A stretch of DNA of 64,000 nt from Malaciobacter marinus (GCF_003544855.1 NZ_CP032101.1:2418001-2482000); one strand, 5' to 3'. Positions 9,153 to 19,497 are shown, numbered from the stretch's first letter. Notes: a model not told the origin generated them from the sequence alone. Program-made: numbers and translations.

Positions 9153-10439
9153 ATGGCAAAGAATACAATGACATTAACTGACAATAGAAGTGGAAAGTCT
9201 TTTGAGTACAATATTATTGATGGTACTAGAGGACCAAGTGTTGTAGACATTAGAAGTTTCTATAAGGATTCTGGAATGTTTACTTACGATCCAGGTTATA
9301 CATCAACTGCTTCTTGTGAATCTAAAATCACATTCATTGATGGTGAGAACTCTGAATTAAGATATAGAGGCTATGATATTGCTGATCTTGCTGGAAAAAG
9401 ATCATATCTTGATGTATCGTATTTACTTATGATGGGAAGACTTCCTACAAAAGCTGAATCAGAAGATTTTGATTTAGAGATTAGACATAGATCATTTTTA
9501 AATGAAGGTATTATTAGATTATTTGATGCTTTACCAGATGGTGCTCATCCAATGGCTACAATGGGAGCTGCAACTACTGCTTTATCTGCATTTTATAAAG
9601 ATCATTTACATTTAGAAGATGAAGAAGAATTTAAAACAATGAGAAGAAGAATCTTAGCTAAAATGCCTACAATTGCTGCTATGGCATATAGAAACTCTAT
9701 TGGTACTCCATTAATTTACCCAGATGTAAATAAATATTTCACAGAAAACTTTTTATATATGTTAAGAGCTTATCCAGGTGGAAATATGAAGTACCTTGGT
9801 GGTGGAAAAAATGATGAGATTAAACAAGTTGAAGTTGATGCACTTGATGCAATTTTAACACTTCATGCTGACCATGAACAAAATGCATCTACAACAACTG
9901 TTAGAAATGTAGGTTCAACAGAAGCTCATCCTTATGTTGCTATTTCATCAGGAATTGCTGCTTTATGGGGAAGTGCACATGGTGGAGCAAATGAAAAAGT
10001 TATGGATCAATTAAGATTAATTGGTGATGTTAAAAATGTTCCATCTTACATTGCAAAAGCAAAAGATAAAAATGATCCATTCAGACTTATGGGATTTGGA
10101 CATAGAGTTTATAAAAACAGAGATCCAAGAGCTGAAACACTAAAAAAATTACAAGATAAATTAAAAGAAGAATTAAATCTTGATTCTAAATTACTAGATA
10201 TTGCACATGCAGTTGAAGAAGCAGCATTAAGTGATGATTATTTTAAAGATAGAGGTTTATATCCAAATATTGACTTTTATTCAGGTGTAATACTAACTGC
10301 ACTTAAAATTCCTGTTGCAATGTTTACTCCAATCTTTGTTATTGGAAGAATTCCAGGATGGATTTCACAATGGTCTGAGTTAAAACAAGATCCAACTCAC
10401 AAAATAGCTAGACCAAGACAATTATATACAGGTAACTAA
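9153..10439 (+). CDS. gltA: Citrate synthase
   Basis: This enzyme condenses acetyl-CoA and oxaloacetate to citrate in the TCA cycle. The 428-residue length and N-terminal domain match the hexameric, Gram-negative type II form. The catalytic residues are all visible: H276 in SAHGGANE, H317 in GFGHRVYKNRDPRA and D374 in YPNIDFYSG. An AGGAG lies just before the start. The gene sits inside the nuo operon between nuoF and nuoG, 15 bases after nuoF and 30 before nuoG, with no promoter or terminator recognisable between them, so it is probably co-transcribed with complex I. Confidence 0.95.
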   Translation: MAKNTMTLTDNRSGKSFEYNIIDGTRGPSVVDIRSFYKDSGMFTYDPGYTSTASCESKITFIDGENSELRYRGYDIADLAGKRSYLDVSYLLMMGRLPTKAESEDFDLEIRHRSFLNEGIIRLFDALPDGAHPMATMGAATTALSAFYKDHLHLEDEEEFKTMRRRILAKMPTIAAMAYRNSIGTPLIYPDVNKYFTENFLYMLRAYPGGNMKYLGGGKNDEIKQVEVDALDAILTLHADHEQNASTTTVRNVGSTEAHPYVAISSGIAALWGSAHGGANEKVMDQLRLIGDVKNVPSYIAKAKDKNDPFRLMGFGHRVYKNRDPRAETLKKLQDKLKEELNLDSKLLDIAHAVEEAALSDDYFKDRGLYPNIDFYSGVILTALKIPVAMFTPIFVIGRIPGWISQWSELKQDPTHKIARPRQLYTGN

Positions 10440-10452
10440 AAAATAGTTACCT
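10430..10452 (+). other. Intercistronic hairpin between gltA and nuoG
   Basis: A 9-bp perfect stem (AGGTAACTA with TAGTTACCT) closes an A-only loop. It spans the gltA stop codon and ends two bases before the nuoG ribosome-binding site (AAGGAG, about 10454-10459). No T-tract follows, so it is not a normal terminator. It may be a processing or translation-control element. Confidence 0.55.
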
Positions 10453-10469
10453 AAAGGAGATAACAAAAC

Positions 10470-11906
10470 ATGAGTGAAATGGTTAAAATATCAGTAAACG
10501 GAGAAGAATTAGAAGCTACTAAAGGTAGTCTTTTAATTGATACTTTATTAGATGAGAATATTCATATTCCTCATTTTTGCTATCACCAAGCACTAGGGAA
10601 AGATGGAAATTGTAGAATGTGCATGGTAGAAATTGAGGGACAAAAAAGACCTCAAATTGCATGTGATACACCTATTAAAGATGGTATGAGTGTAAGAACA
10701 AAGGGTGAAAATATAGAAAAAGTTAGAAGAGACATCTTAGAACTCCAACTAATAAATCACCCAATAGACTGTCCTACTTGTGATCAAGCAGGCGAATGTA
10801 AATTACAAGACTACTATATGGAATCAGGTTTCTATGACTCAAGAGTGAATGTTGATAGTAAAAATCATGCAAGAAAAAGAGTTGATCTTGGTGCAAATGT
10901 TATGCTTGACCAAGAAAGATGTGTTCTTTGTACAAGATGTGTAAGATTTTGTTCTGATATAACTGGAACAAATGAATTAGGTGTAATAAACAGAGCTGAT
11001 CACTCAGTAATTGGAACATTTCCTGGAAAACCACTTTCTAATCCGTATGCTATGAATGTGGTAGATTTATGTCCAGTTGGAGCACTAACATCAAAAGATT
11101 TTAGATTCCAACAAAGAGTATGGTTTCTTGAAAGTTTTAATGCAATTTGTAATGGCTGTTCAAAAGGATGTAATATTCATGTTGATCATAGAAAAGAGAA
11201 ATATAAAGATGACCAAATTTTCAGATTTAGACCAAGAGTAAATAAAGAAGTAAATGGTCATTTTATTTGTGATGAAGGAAGATTATCTTATCACAATGAG
11301 AATAAAAATAGATTTACAAATGCAATAGTAGATGCAAAAGAATCAACAGTTGAAAATAGTATTGCCTCAATGTTTAAGCTTATTGCTACAAATAAAGATG
11401 CATTCTTTGTACTAGGACCAAATCTTTCTTGTGAAGAAATACAAAATATAAAAGCTTTAGCTACTATGGTAAAAGCAAATATAACTGGATATTCTCCAAA
11501 CTATATTGATGAATCATTTGGTGATGATTATTTGAAAAAAAATGATAAAAGTGCAAATAGAGCTGCATTTAAAGAGTATCAAATAAGTGAAGACGAAAAA
11601 GAGTTTAAAGAAAATTTAGATAAATCTTCACTAGTTGTAATATTTGATAGTAGCTTTTTCAATGATAATTTAAGCTTATTAGAAAATAAAAAAGTAGTTA
11701 GTTGTTTCTCACATAATTGCATGACAATTAAAAAATCAAATGTAGCAATTGCCATTTCATCATTTTATGAAAAAAGTGGTACTTATATTAATTGTGATGG
11801 TGTAAAACAAAAAGTTATCTCTAAAATGAATAAAGAAAATCCAGCTTTATCTATCACTTCTTTAATAGAAGAGATGAAAAGTATGGTTGAAAAAGGAAAT
11901 ATATGA
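10470..11906 (+). CDS. nuoG: NADH-quinone oxidoreductase subunit G, short form
   Basis: This is the iron-sulfur subunit of the complex I peripheral arm. Ligands for four clusters are visible: [2Fe-2S] N1b at C37, C48, C51 and C65; N5 at H97, C101, C104 and C110; a [4Fe-4S] site at C151, C154, C157 and C201; and N7 at C227, C230, C234 and C267. The protein has only 478 residues, whereas E. coli NuoG has about 900 and most forms exceed 700, so most of the molybdopterin-oxidoreductase-like C-terminal domain is absent. The frame is clean and runs straight into nuoH (ATGA overlap), so this is not an obvious frameshift. Confidence 0.9.
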   Translation: MSEMVKISVNGEELEATKGSLLIDTLLDENIHIPHFCYHQALGKDGNCRMCMVEIEGQKRPQIACDTPIKDGMSVRTKGENIEKVRRDILELQLINHPIDCPTCDQAGECKLQDYYMESGFYDSRVNVDSKNHARKRVDLGANVMLDQERCVLCTRCVRFCSDITGTNELGVINRADHSVIGTFPGKPLSNPYAMNVVDLCPVGALTSKDFRFQQRVWFLESFNAICNGCSKGCNIHVDHRKEKYKDDQIFRFRPRVNKEVNGHFICDEGRLSYHNENKNRFTNAIVDAKESTVENSIASMFKLIATNKDAFFVLGPNLSCEEIQNIKALATMVKANITGYSPNYIDESFGDDYLKKNDKSANRAAFKEYQISEDEKEFKENLDKSSLVVIFDSSFFNDNLSLLENKKVVSCFSHNCMTIKKSNVAIAISSFYEKSGTYINCDGVKQKVISKMNKENPALSITSLIEEMKSMVEKGNI

Positions 11907-13186
11907 CAACAGTTTCTTTAGTAGTTATTATTATAAATATTCATATTGCATTGATTTTAGCAACAGGAATGACTCCTATTTTAGTATGGTGGGAAAGAAG
12001 AGTTGCAGGTTTTATTCAAGATAGAGCTGGTCCAAATAGATGTAATATTGGCCCAATTAGACTTGGTGGACTTATACAAAGTATAGCAGATATGTTAAAA
12101 TTAGTATTTAAAGAAGATTTTATGCCTAGTCATATTAGATATAAATTTTTCTTTACATTAGCTCCAGTGCTACTATTTTTTTGTATATTTTTAACATTTG
12201 GTGTTATACCTTTTGCAGATGATTTAATAATCGACAATCAATCACATATGATGCAAGCATTGCCTATGGGACTTGGTATTATGTGGTTTTTAGCATTTGC
12301 TGGTTTATCAACTTATGGAATTATTTTAGGTGGATATTCATCTGGAAGTAAATATGGTATTTTAAGTTCTATTCGAGCAACAGCACAAGTTATATCATAT
12401 GAAGCGGCTATGGCATTATCAGTTATTTCTATGATATTAACATATGGTTCAATTCATTTAGGAGATATGGTTGTAGCACAAGGAGAACTATTATTTGGTT
12501 TTATTCCTGCATGGGGTGTTTTTTTACAACCTTTAGCAGCACTTATTTTTATCGTTACTGCATTTGCAGAAGCTAATAGAGCTCCTTTTGATTTAGCAGA
12601 AGGTGAATCTGAAATTGTTGCAGGTTATCATACTGAATATTCAGCTATGAGATTTGGACTTTTTCAAGTTGGTGAATTAGCAGCACTATGTGCAGCAAGT
12701 GCTATTATTGTAACACTATTTTTTGGTGGATACCAAATTCCATGGCTAGATACTCAAACTCTTAAAAGTAATATTGATTATGTAATGATTGCTATCATGA
12801 TATTAGTTCCTATAAAAATATTTATTTTAACTTCTTGGATGAAAAAAAATAATAACTGGGAAGATGCAAGTGATATAAGAGCAAAAGAGACTGGAATTTT
12901 AAATAAAGTATTTTGGACAATTGGTATTCTTACTATTGCTTTATTTGCTTGGTTTTTATCAACTGGATTAAGTCAAAATGGTGTAGCAATTACAGTTGCA
13001 GTACTTCAAGTTTTAACTTTTATTATTAAGTTTTTTCTTGTTGCTTTAGTTTTTATCTGGATTAGATGGACACTGTTAAGATTTAGATACGACCAACTTC
13101 AAATGTTAGGTTGGAAAGTGTTATTACCTTTATCATTATTAAATATTGTAATAACAGCAACATATATTGTAGTTACAGGAAGTTAA
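11903..13186 (+). CDS. nuoH: NADH-quinone oxidoreductase subunit H with internal membrane insertion
   Basis: This membrane subunit joins the two arms of complex I and forms part of the quinone tunnel. Typical NuoH motifs are present: WWERRVAGFIQDRAGPNR near residue 29, FAEANRAPFDLAEGESEIVAG near 220, and the closing RFRYDQLQMLGWKVLLPL. At 427 residues it is about 100 longer than E. coli NuoH (325). The extra length lies between the GGYQIPW loop (near 280) and the last conserved helices (near 385), and includes two strongly hydrophobic segments. The start overlaps the nuoG stop. No assembly artefact is apparent because the frame is continuous. Confidence 0.92.
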   Translation: MTTVSLVVIIINIHIALILATGMTPILVWWERRVAGFIQDRAGPNRCNIGPIRLGGLIQSIADMLKLVFKEDFMPSHIRYKFFFTLAPVLLFFCIFLTFGVIPFADDLIIDNQSHMMQALPMGLGIMWFLAFAGLSTYGIILGGYSSGSKYGILSSIRATAQVISYEAAMALSVISMILTYGSIHLGDMVVAQGELLFGFIPAWGVFLQPLAALIFIVTAFAEANRAPFDLAEGESEIVAGYHTEYSAMRFGLFQVGELAALCAASAIIVTLFFGGYQIPWLDTQTLKSNIDYVMIAIMILVPIKIFILTSWMKKNNNWEDASDIRAKETGILNKVFWTIGILTIALFAWFLSTGLSQNGVAITVAVLQVLTFIIKFFLVALVFIWIRWTLLRFRYDQLQMLGWKVLLPLSLLNIVITATYIVVTGS

Positions 13187-13187
13187 T

Positions 13188-13694
13188 ATGGGAATTAAAA
13201 TAGTACCAAGACATGGAAAGTCACTAAAAGACAAACTTTATCTACCAGCTATTGCAGGTGGAATGAAGACAACTTTTAAGCACTTTGTTAAGAATTTAAA
13301 AGATACATCAAATCTTAGAACAATGTCATACCCAGAAGTACAGCCTGATGACTTAAGTGAGAGATACAGAGGTGTACATAGACTTACAAAATGGGATGAT
13401 GGAAGTGAAAAATGTGTTGCATGTTATATGTGTGCAACAGCTTGTCCTGCTGATTGTATATTTATAGATGCCCAAGAAAGATTTGATGGAGTTGCTGAAA
13501 AGAGACCAAAACAGTTCAAAATTGACCTTTTAGAGTGTGTTTATTGCGGGTATTGTGTTGAAGCTTGTCCTTGTGATGCAATTAGAATGGACACAGGAAT
13601 CTTTTCATTTACAGGTTCAACAAGAGAAGAATTTGTAGTTGATAAAGACTACTTAATGTCAAATGAACGTTCAAAGGATTTAAATGATGACTGA
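13188..13694 (+). CDS. nuoI: NADH-quinone oxidoreductase subunit I
   Basis: This is an 8Fe ferredoxin-like subunit that passes electrons from the NuoG chain to NuoB. Both [4Fe-4S] motifs are complete: C76, C79, C82 and C86 (CVACYMCATACP) and C117, C120, C123 and C127 (CVYCGYCVEACP). The length of 168 residues is normal. It starts two bases after nuoH and overlaps nuoJ by 11 nt. Confidence 0.95.
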   Translation: MGIKIVPRHGKSLKDKLYLPAIAGGMKTTFKHFVKNLKDTSNLRTMSYPEVQPDDLSERYRGVHRLTKWDDGSEKCVACYMCATACPADCIFIDAQERFDGVAEKRPKQFKIDLLECVYCGYCVEACPCDAIRMDTGIFSFTGSTREEFVVDKDYLMSNERSKDLNDD

Positions 13695-14208
13695 TATAGT
13701 TTTCGTAGCCCTAAGTATATTTGCAATAGCGGGTGCAATTGTAATGATACTAAGTAAAAGTCCAATCTATAGTGCATTAGGACTATTGATAACTATGCTA
13801 TCAATTGGTGGATTATTTGCCCTATTAAGCGCAAGCTTCTTATTTATGGTTCAAATAATTGTTTATGCTGGGGCAATAATGACTCTAATTCTTTTTATTT
13901 TAATGTTTCTTAATATTAAAGAAGAAGATTTACCAAAAGAACCAAAGAAATATTCATTGGTAGCTTTAGGAATATTATTAGTTTTACCTTTAAATATTTT
14001 AGTTTTAAAAGCAGTATCAAATCTGCCTGAAAAAGATTTAAATATAGTAGATGGTAACTTTGGAGATATAAAACCTGTTGGTATGGCACTTTATAATAAT
14101 TGGTTAGTATCATTTGAGCTTATATCAATACTATTATTAGTTGCGCTAGTAGGTTCAATTGTTCTTGCGAAAAAAAGAAAACCTAAAGAAAATAAAGGAG
14201 AACAATAA
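13684..14208 (+). CDS. nuoJ: NADH-quinone oxidoreductase subunit J
   Basis: This is a hydrophobic subunit of the complex I membrane arm, 174 residues with about five membrane segments. The conserved region MVQIIVYAGAIMTLILFILM is the pi-bulge helix (TM3) typical of NuoJ. Two adjacent ATG codons (13684 and 13687) are possible starts and the sequence does not decide between them. It overlaps nuoI upstream and shares one base with nuoK (TAATG). Confidence 0.93.
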   Translation: MMTDIVFVALSIFAIAGAIVMILSKSPIYSALGLLITMLSIGGLFALLSASFLFMVQIIVYAGAIMTLILFILMFLNIKEEDLPKEPKKYSLVALGILLVLPLNILVLKAVSNLPEKDLNIVDGNFGDIKPVGMALYNNWLVSFELISILLLVALVGSIVLAKKRKPKENKGEQ

Positions 14209-14522
14209 TGATAAGTTTATCATCATATGCATTTGTTTCAATGATGCTATTTTCAATAGGTGTTATTGGGGTTATTGCAAGAAAAAATATCTTTGTAATT
14301 TATATGTCAATAGAGCTAATGCTAAATGGTATTACACTATTTTTAGTTACATTTGCTAGATATCATTTTAATTTAGATGCACAAGTAATGACAGTACTAA
14401 TAATTGCGATAGCTGCTGCTGAAGCTGCAATTTTCTTATCAGTAATTATTTTATTATTTAGATCAAAAAAATCATTAGATACAGATGTATTTACTACACT
14501 AACACAAGGAGAAAAATCATGA
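14208..14522 (+). CDS. nuoK: NADH-quinone oxidoreductase subunit K
   Basis: This is a small membrane-arm subunit of 104 residues with three membrane segments. Two buried glutamates that take part in proton transfer in the family are visible, one in YMSIELMLNG and one in AAAEAAIFLS. AAAGGAG lies before the start. The gene is coupled to nuoJ by a 1-nt overlap and to nuoL by a 4-nt ATGA overlap. Confidence 0.94.
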   Translation: MISLSSYAFVSMMLFSIGVIGVIARKNIFVIYMSIELMLNGITLFLVTFARYHFNLDAQVMTVLIIAIAAAEAAIFLSVIILLFRSKKSLDTDVFTTLTQGEKS

Positions 14523-16405
14523 ATACTCCTTTATTAGTTTGGATAATTTTAGCTCCTTTATTAGGTGCTATATTAAATGCAGGATTTTATTTTTATCATA
14601 TAAAAAAGCAAAAAATTTCTGATAAAATATTTTCTATTATTGGTACAGGAACACCTTTAATTGCATTTTTAATTACACTTTATCTATTTTTACAGATGAA
14701 AGAAGAAGGTGTAATTTTCACTCAAAATTTATTCACTTGGATTTCAATTGGTGATTTAACAATCCAAATGAGCTTTCTTGGAGATAACCTTGCAATTTTT
14801 ATGTCAATGTTTGTTACATTTGTTGGTTGGCTAATTCATATTTATGCAATTGGATATATGAAAGGTGATGATGCATTTGGAAAGTTTTTTGCTTATTTTA
14901 ACTTATTTTTAGCATCAATGTTAATCTTAGTATTAGCAGATAATCCTGTTATTTTATTTATTGGTTGGGAAGGTGTTGGAGTTTGTTCTTACTTACTTAT
15001 TGCTTTTTACTATGGTGATAAAGAGAATGTTATTGCAGGTAATAAAGCTTTTATAGCAAATAGAGTCGGAGATTTTGGATTTTTATTAGGAGTTGTTACA
15101 CTATTTTTTGCAGTAGGTGCAGATTCACTTAGCTTTTCTACAATAGAAGCAAATATATCAAATGCTTCAAGTGAATTATTAATACTATCTGGTTTCTTAC
15201 TATTTGTTGGAGCAATGGGAAAATCAGCACAAATTCCATTATATGTATGGCTTCCTGATGCAATGGCAGGACCAACACCAATTTCAGCACTTATTCATGC
15301 AGCAACAATGGTAACAGCTGGTGTTTATATGGTTGCAAGATTTCACTTTTTATATAGTGGAATTGAAAACATTGGTCTGTTTATTGCTTATATTGGTGCA
15401 TTTTCTGCTTTATTTGCAGCTATAATTGCAACAAAACAACAAGATATTAAAAAAATACTTGCATACTCTACTATGTCTCAATTAGGATATATGTTTATTG
15501 CGGTTGGTCTTGGTTTTTATAGTTCAGGGCTATTTCATGTATTTACACATGCATTTTTTAAAGCTATGCTATTTATGGGTGCTGGTGGTATTATTATTGC
15601 ACTTCATCATGAACAAAATATCTTTAAAATTGCACAACACAGAGCTCAATTACCAATTATTCATTTTACATTCTTAGTTGGTGTAATTGCAATTTCTGGT
15701 ATTCCTCCATTTTCAGGTTTCTTTTCAAAAGATGCAATATTAGCAGCAGCTTTTCAAGAAGGTGAGTATTTACTTTGGGGAATTGGAATGTTTACCGCAT
15801 TTTTAACTGCATTTTATATGTTTAGATTATATTTTATCATTTTTGTGGCTCCTACAAAAAATGTTTCACAACATATTTATACATCTAAAACAATTACATT
15901 CCCACTTTTAGTATTATCTATTGGTGCAATTGCAGCAGGTTTTTTAAACTATCCCGCAATTTTTGGTGGAGAAACAATGGTTGATGCATGGCTTGTTCAA
16001 TTAAATTCAAATGTAATTCATATGTCTCACTCAACTGAGTACATATTAATGGCAGCTTCGATTATTGTAGCAGTTGCTGGTATCTTTGTTGCATATAAAA
16101 AATATGCAAAATTTGATATTTATAAGCCAGAGAGTGAAAAAGGAATTATTGCAAATAAATTCTTTGTTGATGAGTTCTATGACAAAATATTTGTACAAGC
16201 AAGTAAAAAATTAAGTACATTTATTGATAAAGTTGTTGATGAGAAAATCATTGATGGATTTATTATGACTGTTTGCAATGAGTTTGTTTCATTTGGAAAA
16301 AAAGTTGCAACTATTCAAAACGCAAATGTTAGATTCTATGCAGGATTTATGTTAGTTGGGATGAGTTGTATCTTTGTATATTTATATATTTTGTTAGGAT
16401 TGTAG
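14519..16405 (+). CDS. nuoL: NADH-quinone oxidoreductase subunit L
   Basis: This is the distal antiporter-like proton-pumping subunit, 628 residues with many membrane helices and the long C-terminal lateral helix region. GWEGVGVCSYLLIAFYYG (near 149) contains the conserved glutamate of TM5, and GPTPISALIHAATMVTAG (near 258) is the signature broken-helix region of the NuoL/M/N family. It overlaps nuoK by 4 nt and is followed two bases later by nuoM. The length matches other bacterial NuoL proteins (about 610-640). Confidence 0.95.
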   Translation: MNTPLLVWIILAPLLGAILNAGFYFYHIKKQKISDKIFSIIGTGTPLIAFLITLYLFLQMKEEGVIFTQNLFTWISIGDLTIQMSFLGDNLAIFMSMFVTFVGWLIHIYAIGYMKGDDAFGKFFAYFNLFLASMLILVLADNPVILFIGWEGVGVCSYLLIAFYYGDKENVIAGNKAFIANRVGDFGFLLGVVTLFFAVGADSLSFSTIEANISNASSELLILSGFLLFVGAMGKSAQIPLYVWLPDAMAGPTPISALIHAATMVTAGVYMVARFHFLYSGIENIGLFIAYIGAFSALFAAIIATKQQDIKKILAYSTMSQLGYMFIAVGLGFYSSGLFHVFTHAFFKAMLFMGAGGIIIALHHEQNIFKIAQHRAQLPIIHFTFLVGVIAISGIPPFSGFFSKDAILAAAFQEGEYLLWGIGMFTAFLTAFYMFRLYFIIFVAPTKNVSQHIYTSKTITFPLLVLSIGAIAAGFLNYPAIFGGETMVDAWLVQLNSNVIHMSHSTEYILMAASIIVAVAGIFVAYKKYAKFDIYKPESEKGIIANKFFVDEFYDKIFVQASKKLSTFIDKVVDEKIIDGFIMTVCNEFVSFGKKVATIQNANVRFYAGFMLVGMSCIFVYLYILLGL

Positions 16406-16406
16406 T

Positions 16407-17888
16407 ATGAGTGCAGATGTTTTATCTTTTATAATATTTTTACCAGCAGTTGTAGCCTTTGGATTAATGGTTACAACTAAAAATGTTGAAGCTGTTAGAA
16501 ATATAGCTTTTTTAGCAACTACAGTTGTTTTAGCTTTAGTGTTAAAGCTATATTTAGAGTTTGAACCAAGTGCAGGTATGCAGTTTGTAACAAATGCCTC
16601 ATGGATTAGTAGTTATGGAATCAATTATTACATTGGTGTTGATGGTTTTTCATTAACAATTTTAATGATGATTGCCATTTTAATTCCAACTTCATATTTA
16701 CTTTTATGGGAAGGAAGAACAAAAGGTTATTGGATTAATCTACTTCTAGTACAAACAGGTGTTACAGGTTCACTTTTAGCACTTGATGTTGTACTATTTT
16801 ACTTCTTTTGGGAAGTAATGCTTTTACCTGTATTTTTATTAATTGGTATATATGGTTTTGGCAATAAAGTATTTACAACAATAAAAGTTACTGTTTATAC
16901 AATGGCAGGTTCATTATTAATGTTTGTAGCTATTTTATATCTTGGTGTTGCATTTAATTCAGAATATGGTTATTGGTCATTTCAATACAATGATCTTATG
17001 AAAATAACAACATTAAGTTACGAAGAGAATATTTGGCTATTTCTAGCATTTCTTGCAGCATTTGCTATTAAAATTCCAATTTTTCCTTTACATACTTGGA
17101 TTATGGAAACATATAAAAATGCTCCAACTGGTGCAGTATTTTTATTATCATCAATTATGGCAAAATTAGGTGTTTATGCAATTGTAAGATTTATGATTCC
17201 TATTTTTCCTGATATTTATGTAGAGTTTTCTATGTGGTTTGTAATATTTGGTTTATTTGGGCTTGTTTACTTTGGTATAGCTGCCCTTATGCAAGATGAT
17301 ATAAAAAGAATGTTTGCATACTCTTCTGCCTCACATTTAAGTTTTATTTCTGCTGGTATTTTTTCATTGAATGAGTATGGAATTAATGGTGCATTATATT
17401 TAATTATTGCCCATGCAATTGCAACAGGTGCACTATTTTTACTTGTTGGTATTATTCATGAGGAAACAGGAACAAAATCTATTAAACAATTAGGTGGTAT
17501 TGCAAAAACAGCACCAATATTCACAGTTATATTTGCAATTATGTTATTTGCAAATATAGGATTACCAGGAACAAATGGATTTGTATCTGAATTACTAATT
17601 ATCTTTGGTATTTATGAATTTAATCATACTTTAGGTTATATTTCAGCTCTTACAGTAATTATTGGAGCTTCTTATATGTTGTGGATGTTTCAAAGAGCTA
17701 TTTTACAAAATAGAGATGGTGAATGCTTAAAAATGAGAGATTTAAAAATAAAAGAAATTATTGGCTTAACTCCATGGGTTATTTTAGTATTCTTAATGGG
17801 TATTTATCCTGATATATTTATAGATAAATTTGAGCCAACAGTGACTCATTATATCAATGACATTTTAAAAATTGGAGCAATGAAATGA
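16407..17888 (+). CDS. nuoM: NADH-quinone oxidoreductase subunit M
   Basis: This is the second antiporter-like proton-pumping subunit, 493 residues. The TM5 glutamate is seen in [20 protein letters not shown] (near 137), and the antiporter motif region reads [20 protein letters not shown] (near 226). It sits between nuoL and nuoN, overlapping nuoN by 4 nt. The C-terminal helices FMGIYPDIF are typical of NuoM. Confidence 0.95.
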   Translation: MSADVLSFIIFLPAVVAFGLMVTTKNVEAVRNIAFLATTVVLALVLKLYLEFEPSAGMQFVTNASWISSYGINYYIGVDGFSLTILMMIAILIPTSYLLLWEGRTKGYWINLLLVQTGVTGSLLALDVVLFYFFWEVMLLPVFLLIGIYGFGNKVFTTIKVTVYTMAGSLLMFVAILYLGVAFNSEYGYWSFQYNDLMKITTLSYEENIWLFLAFLAAFAIKIPIFPLHTWIMETYKNAPTGAVFLLSSIMAKLGVYAIVRFMIPIFPDIYVEFSMWFVIFGLFGLVYFGIAALMQDDIKRMFAYSSASHLSFISAGIFSLNEYGINGALYLIIAHAIATGALFLLVGIIHEETGTKSIKQLGGIAKTAPIFTVIFAIMLFANIGLPGTNGFVSELLIIFGIYEFNHTLGYISALTVIIGASYMLWMFQRAILQNRDGECLKMRDLKIKEIIGLTPWVILVFLMGIYPDIFIDKFEPTVTHYINDILKIGAMK

Positions 17889-19387
17889 ATCAATTAATCT
17901 TAATAATGCCAATTTTAATAGTTTTATCAGCAAGTGTTATATTAATGCTTTTAAGTGTATATGACAAATATTCTACAAAGAATTTTATTGTTATATCATC
18001 GATGTTTTTAATTATAGCTTTAGGTTTTTCTATTTTCTCATTTGAAGATATGTATTCAATAAAAGTTTATGGTGATATATTCAATAATGTACTTATATTT
18101 GATTCGTTTTCAAACTTTTTTACAATACTACTTATCTTAGGTACTTTGCTTACAATATTAATTGGTGAACATTACTTTTTACATAGAAAGTATTTCAAAG
18201 GTGAATTTTTCACTATTTTAATGTTTGCTTTATTTGGAATGATTTTACTGGCTAACTCAAATGAGCTTTTAACAGCATTTATAGCCCTTGAAATTGCTTC
18301 TTTTTCAGTATATGTGATGGTAGGATATAACAGTGATGACAATAAAAGAGTTGAAGCAATTTTTAAATATTTAGTTTTAGGTTCTTTTATAGGAGCCTTT
18401 TACTTATTAGGTACTGTATTAATTTATGGTGCAACACAAACAACAAACTTAAGTGAAATTTCAACATATATCGCAACACATAGTGGTGCAGAATTAAACT
18501 TAGTATATATAGGTATCACTTTAATTTTATTTACATTTTTATTTAAAATTGCAGCATTTCCATTCCAATCATGGGTATTAGATGTATATAGAGGTGCACC
18601 TATGATTATTACTGCTTATATGGCATCAGTATTTAAAATAGCGATTTTCTCATTTTTCTTAAGAATCTTCTTACAAGATATTGCTTCTATTATTGATTTT
18701 TGGGATACTATAATGTATGTATTAGTTATTTTAACTTTAGTATTTGGTACATGGTTAGCAGTAACTCAAAAAATTGTAAAAAGAATGTTAGCCGCATCAT
18801 CAATCGTACATACAGGATATTTATTATTGGCATTCCTTGCATTGGGACAAAATGGTGAAGCAGCATATGCAACAATGTTTTATCTTATTGCTTATTTAGT
18901 TACAGCAATTGGTGCATTTGGACTAATTTCACATATTATTTCTGAAACAAGTGTAAGAGTTACATATGATGACTTTAAAGGTTTATCAAAAGAAAGACCA
19001 TTTTTAGCAGCAATGATGACAATTTTTCTTTTAAGCTTGGCAGGTATTCCATCAACTATAGGTTTTATTGGAAAATTTTATGTATTTACAGAAGCAATTA
19101 ATGCAGGATTTGCAGCACTTGCAATTTTAGCAATATTTGCAACAATCGTATCTGTTTATTATTATTTTAGACTTATTGCAACAATGTATTTTTATCCAGC
19201 AAATGCATCTTGTGAAAGTGTAGGATTTAATGATAAAAGAGTTTCTACATATGTAATTGCATTCTTAGCTACTATTACTATTTTAGGTGGTATTGGTAGT
19301 GCTATTGTATTTTTTATTCCAATTCCAAGTATTGATACAATAATTGAGATTTCGCAAATGACTGTTAGATCATTATTTATAAAATAG
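17885..19387 (+). CDS. nuoN: NADH-quinone oxidoreductase subunit N
   Basis: This is the third antiporter-like subunit, 500 residues and the last gene of the operon. [16 protein letters not shown] (near 135) has the TM5 glutamate, and [23 protein letters not shown] (near 219) is the antiporter region. [16 protein letters not shown] matches the NuoN histidine-containing helix. A strong terminator with a GAAA loop follows 65 bases after the stop. Confidence 0.95.
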   Translation: MNQLILIMPILIVLSASVILMLLSVYDKYSTKNFIVISSMFLIIALGFSIFSFEDMYSIKVYGDIFNNVLIFDSFSNFFTILLILGTLLTILIGEHYFLHRKYFKGEFFTILMFALFGMILLANSNELLTAFIALEIASFSVYVMVGYNSDDNKRVEAIFKYLVLGSFIGAFYLLGTVLIYGATQTTNLSEISTYIATHSGAELNLVYIGITLILFTFLFKIAAFPFQSWVLDVYRGAPMIITAYMASVFKIAIFSFFLRIFLQDIASIIDFWDTIMYVLVILTLVFGTWLAVTQKIVKRMLAASSIVHTGYLLLAFLALGQNGEAAYATMFYLIAYLVTAIGAFGLISHIISETSVRVTYDDFKGLSKERPFLAAMMTIFLLSLAGIPSTIGFIGKFYVFTEAINAGFAALAILAIFATIVSVYYYFRLIATMYFYPANASCESVGFNDKRVSTYVIAFLATITILGGIGSAIVFFIPIPSIDTIIEISQMTVRSLFIK

Positions 19388-19452
19388 TATGTGTTATTAT
19401 GTAACAATTAACGTATAATATTTTAATTTTTCTTATTTAAACCACTACTTAT

Positions 19453-19480
19453 AAAAGCCCTAGAAATAGGGCTTTTTTTA
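19453..19480 (+). terminator. Rho-independent terminator of the nuo operon
   Basis: A 10-bp perfect stem (AAAAGCCCTA with TAGGGCTTTT) is closed by a GAAA tetraloop and followed by a T-run. It is the strongest classical terminator in the first half of the window. Confidence 0.9.
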
Positions 19481-19497
19481 TTTAACTTACTTTTTTA

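Noticed and set aside
14159-14359. 66-residue open frame at the nuoJ-nuoK junction
   Set aside because: It runs in another frame through both nuoJ and nuoK, which are coupled by a stop/start overlap.
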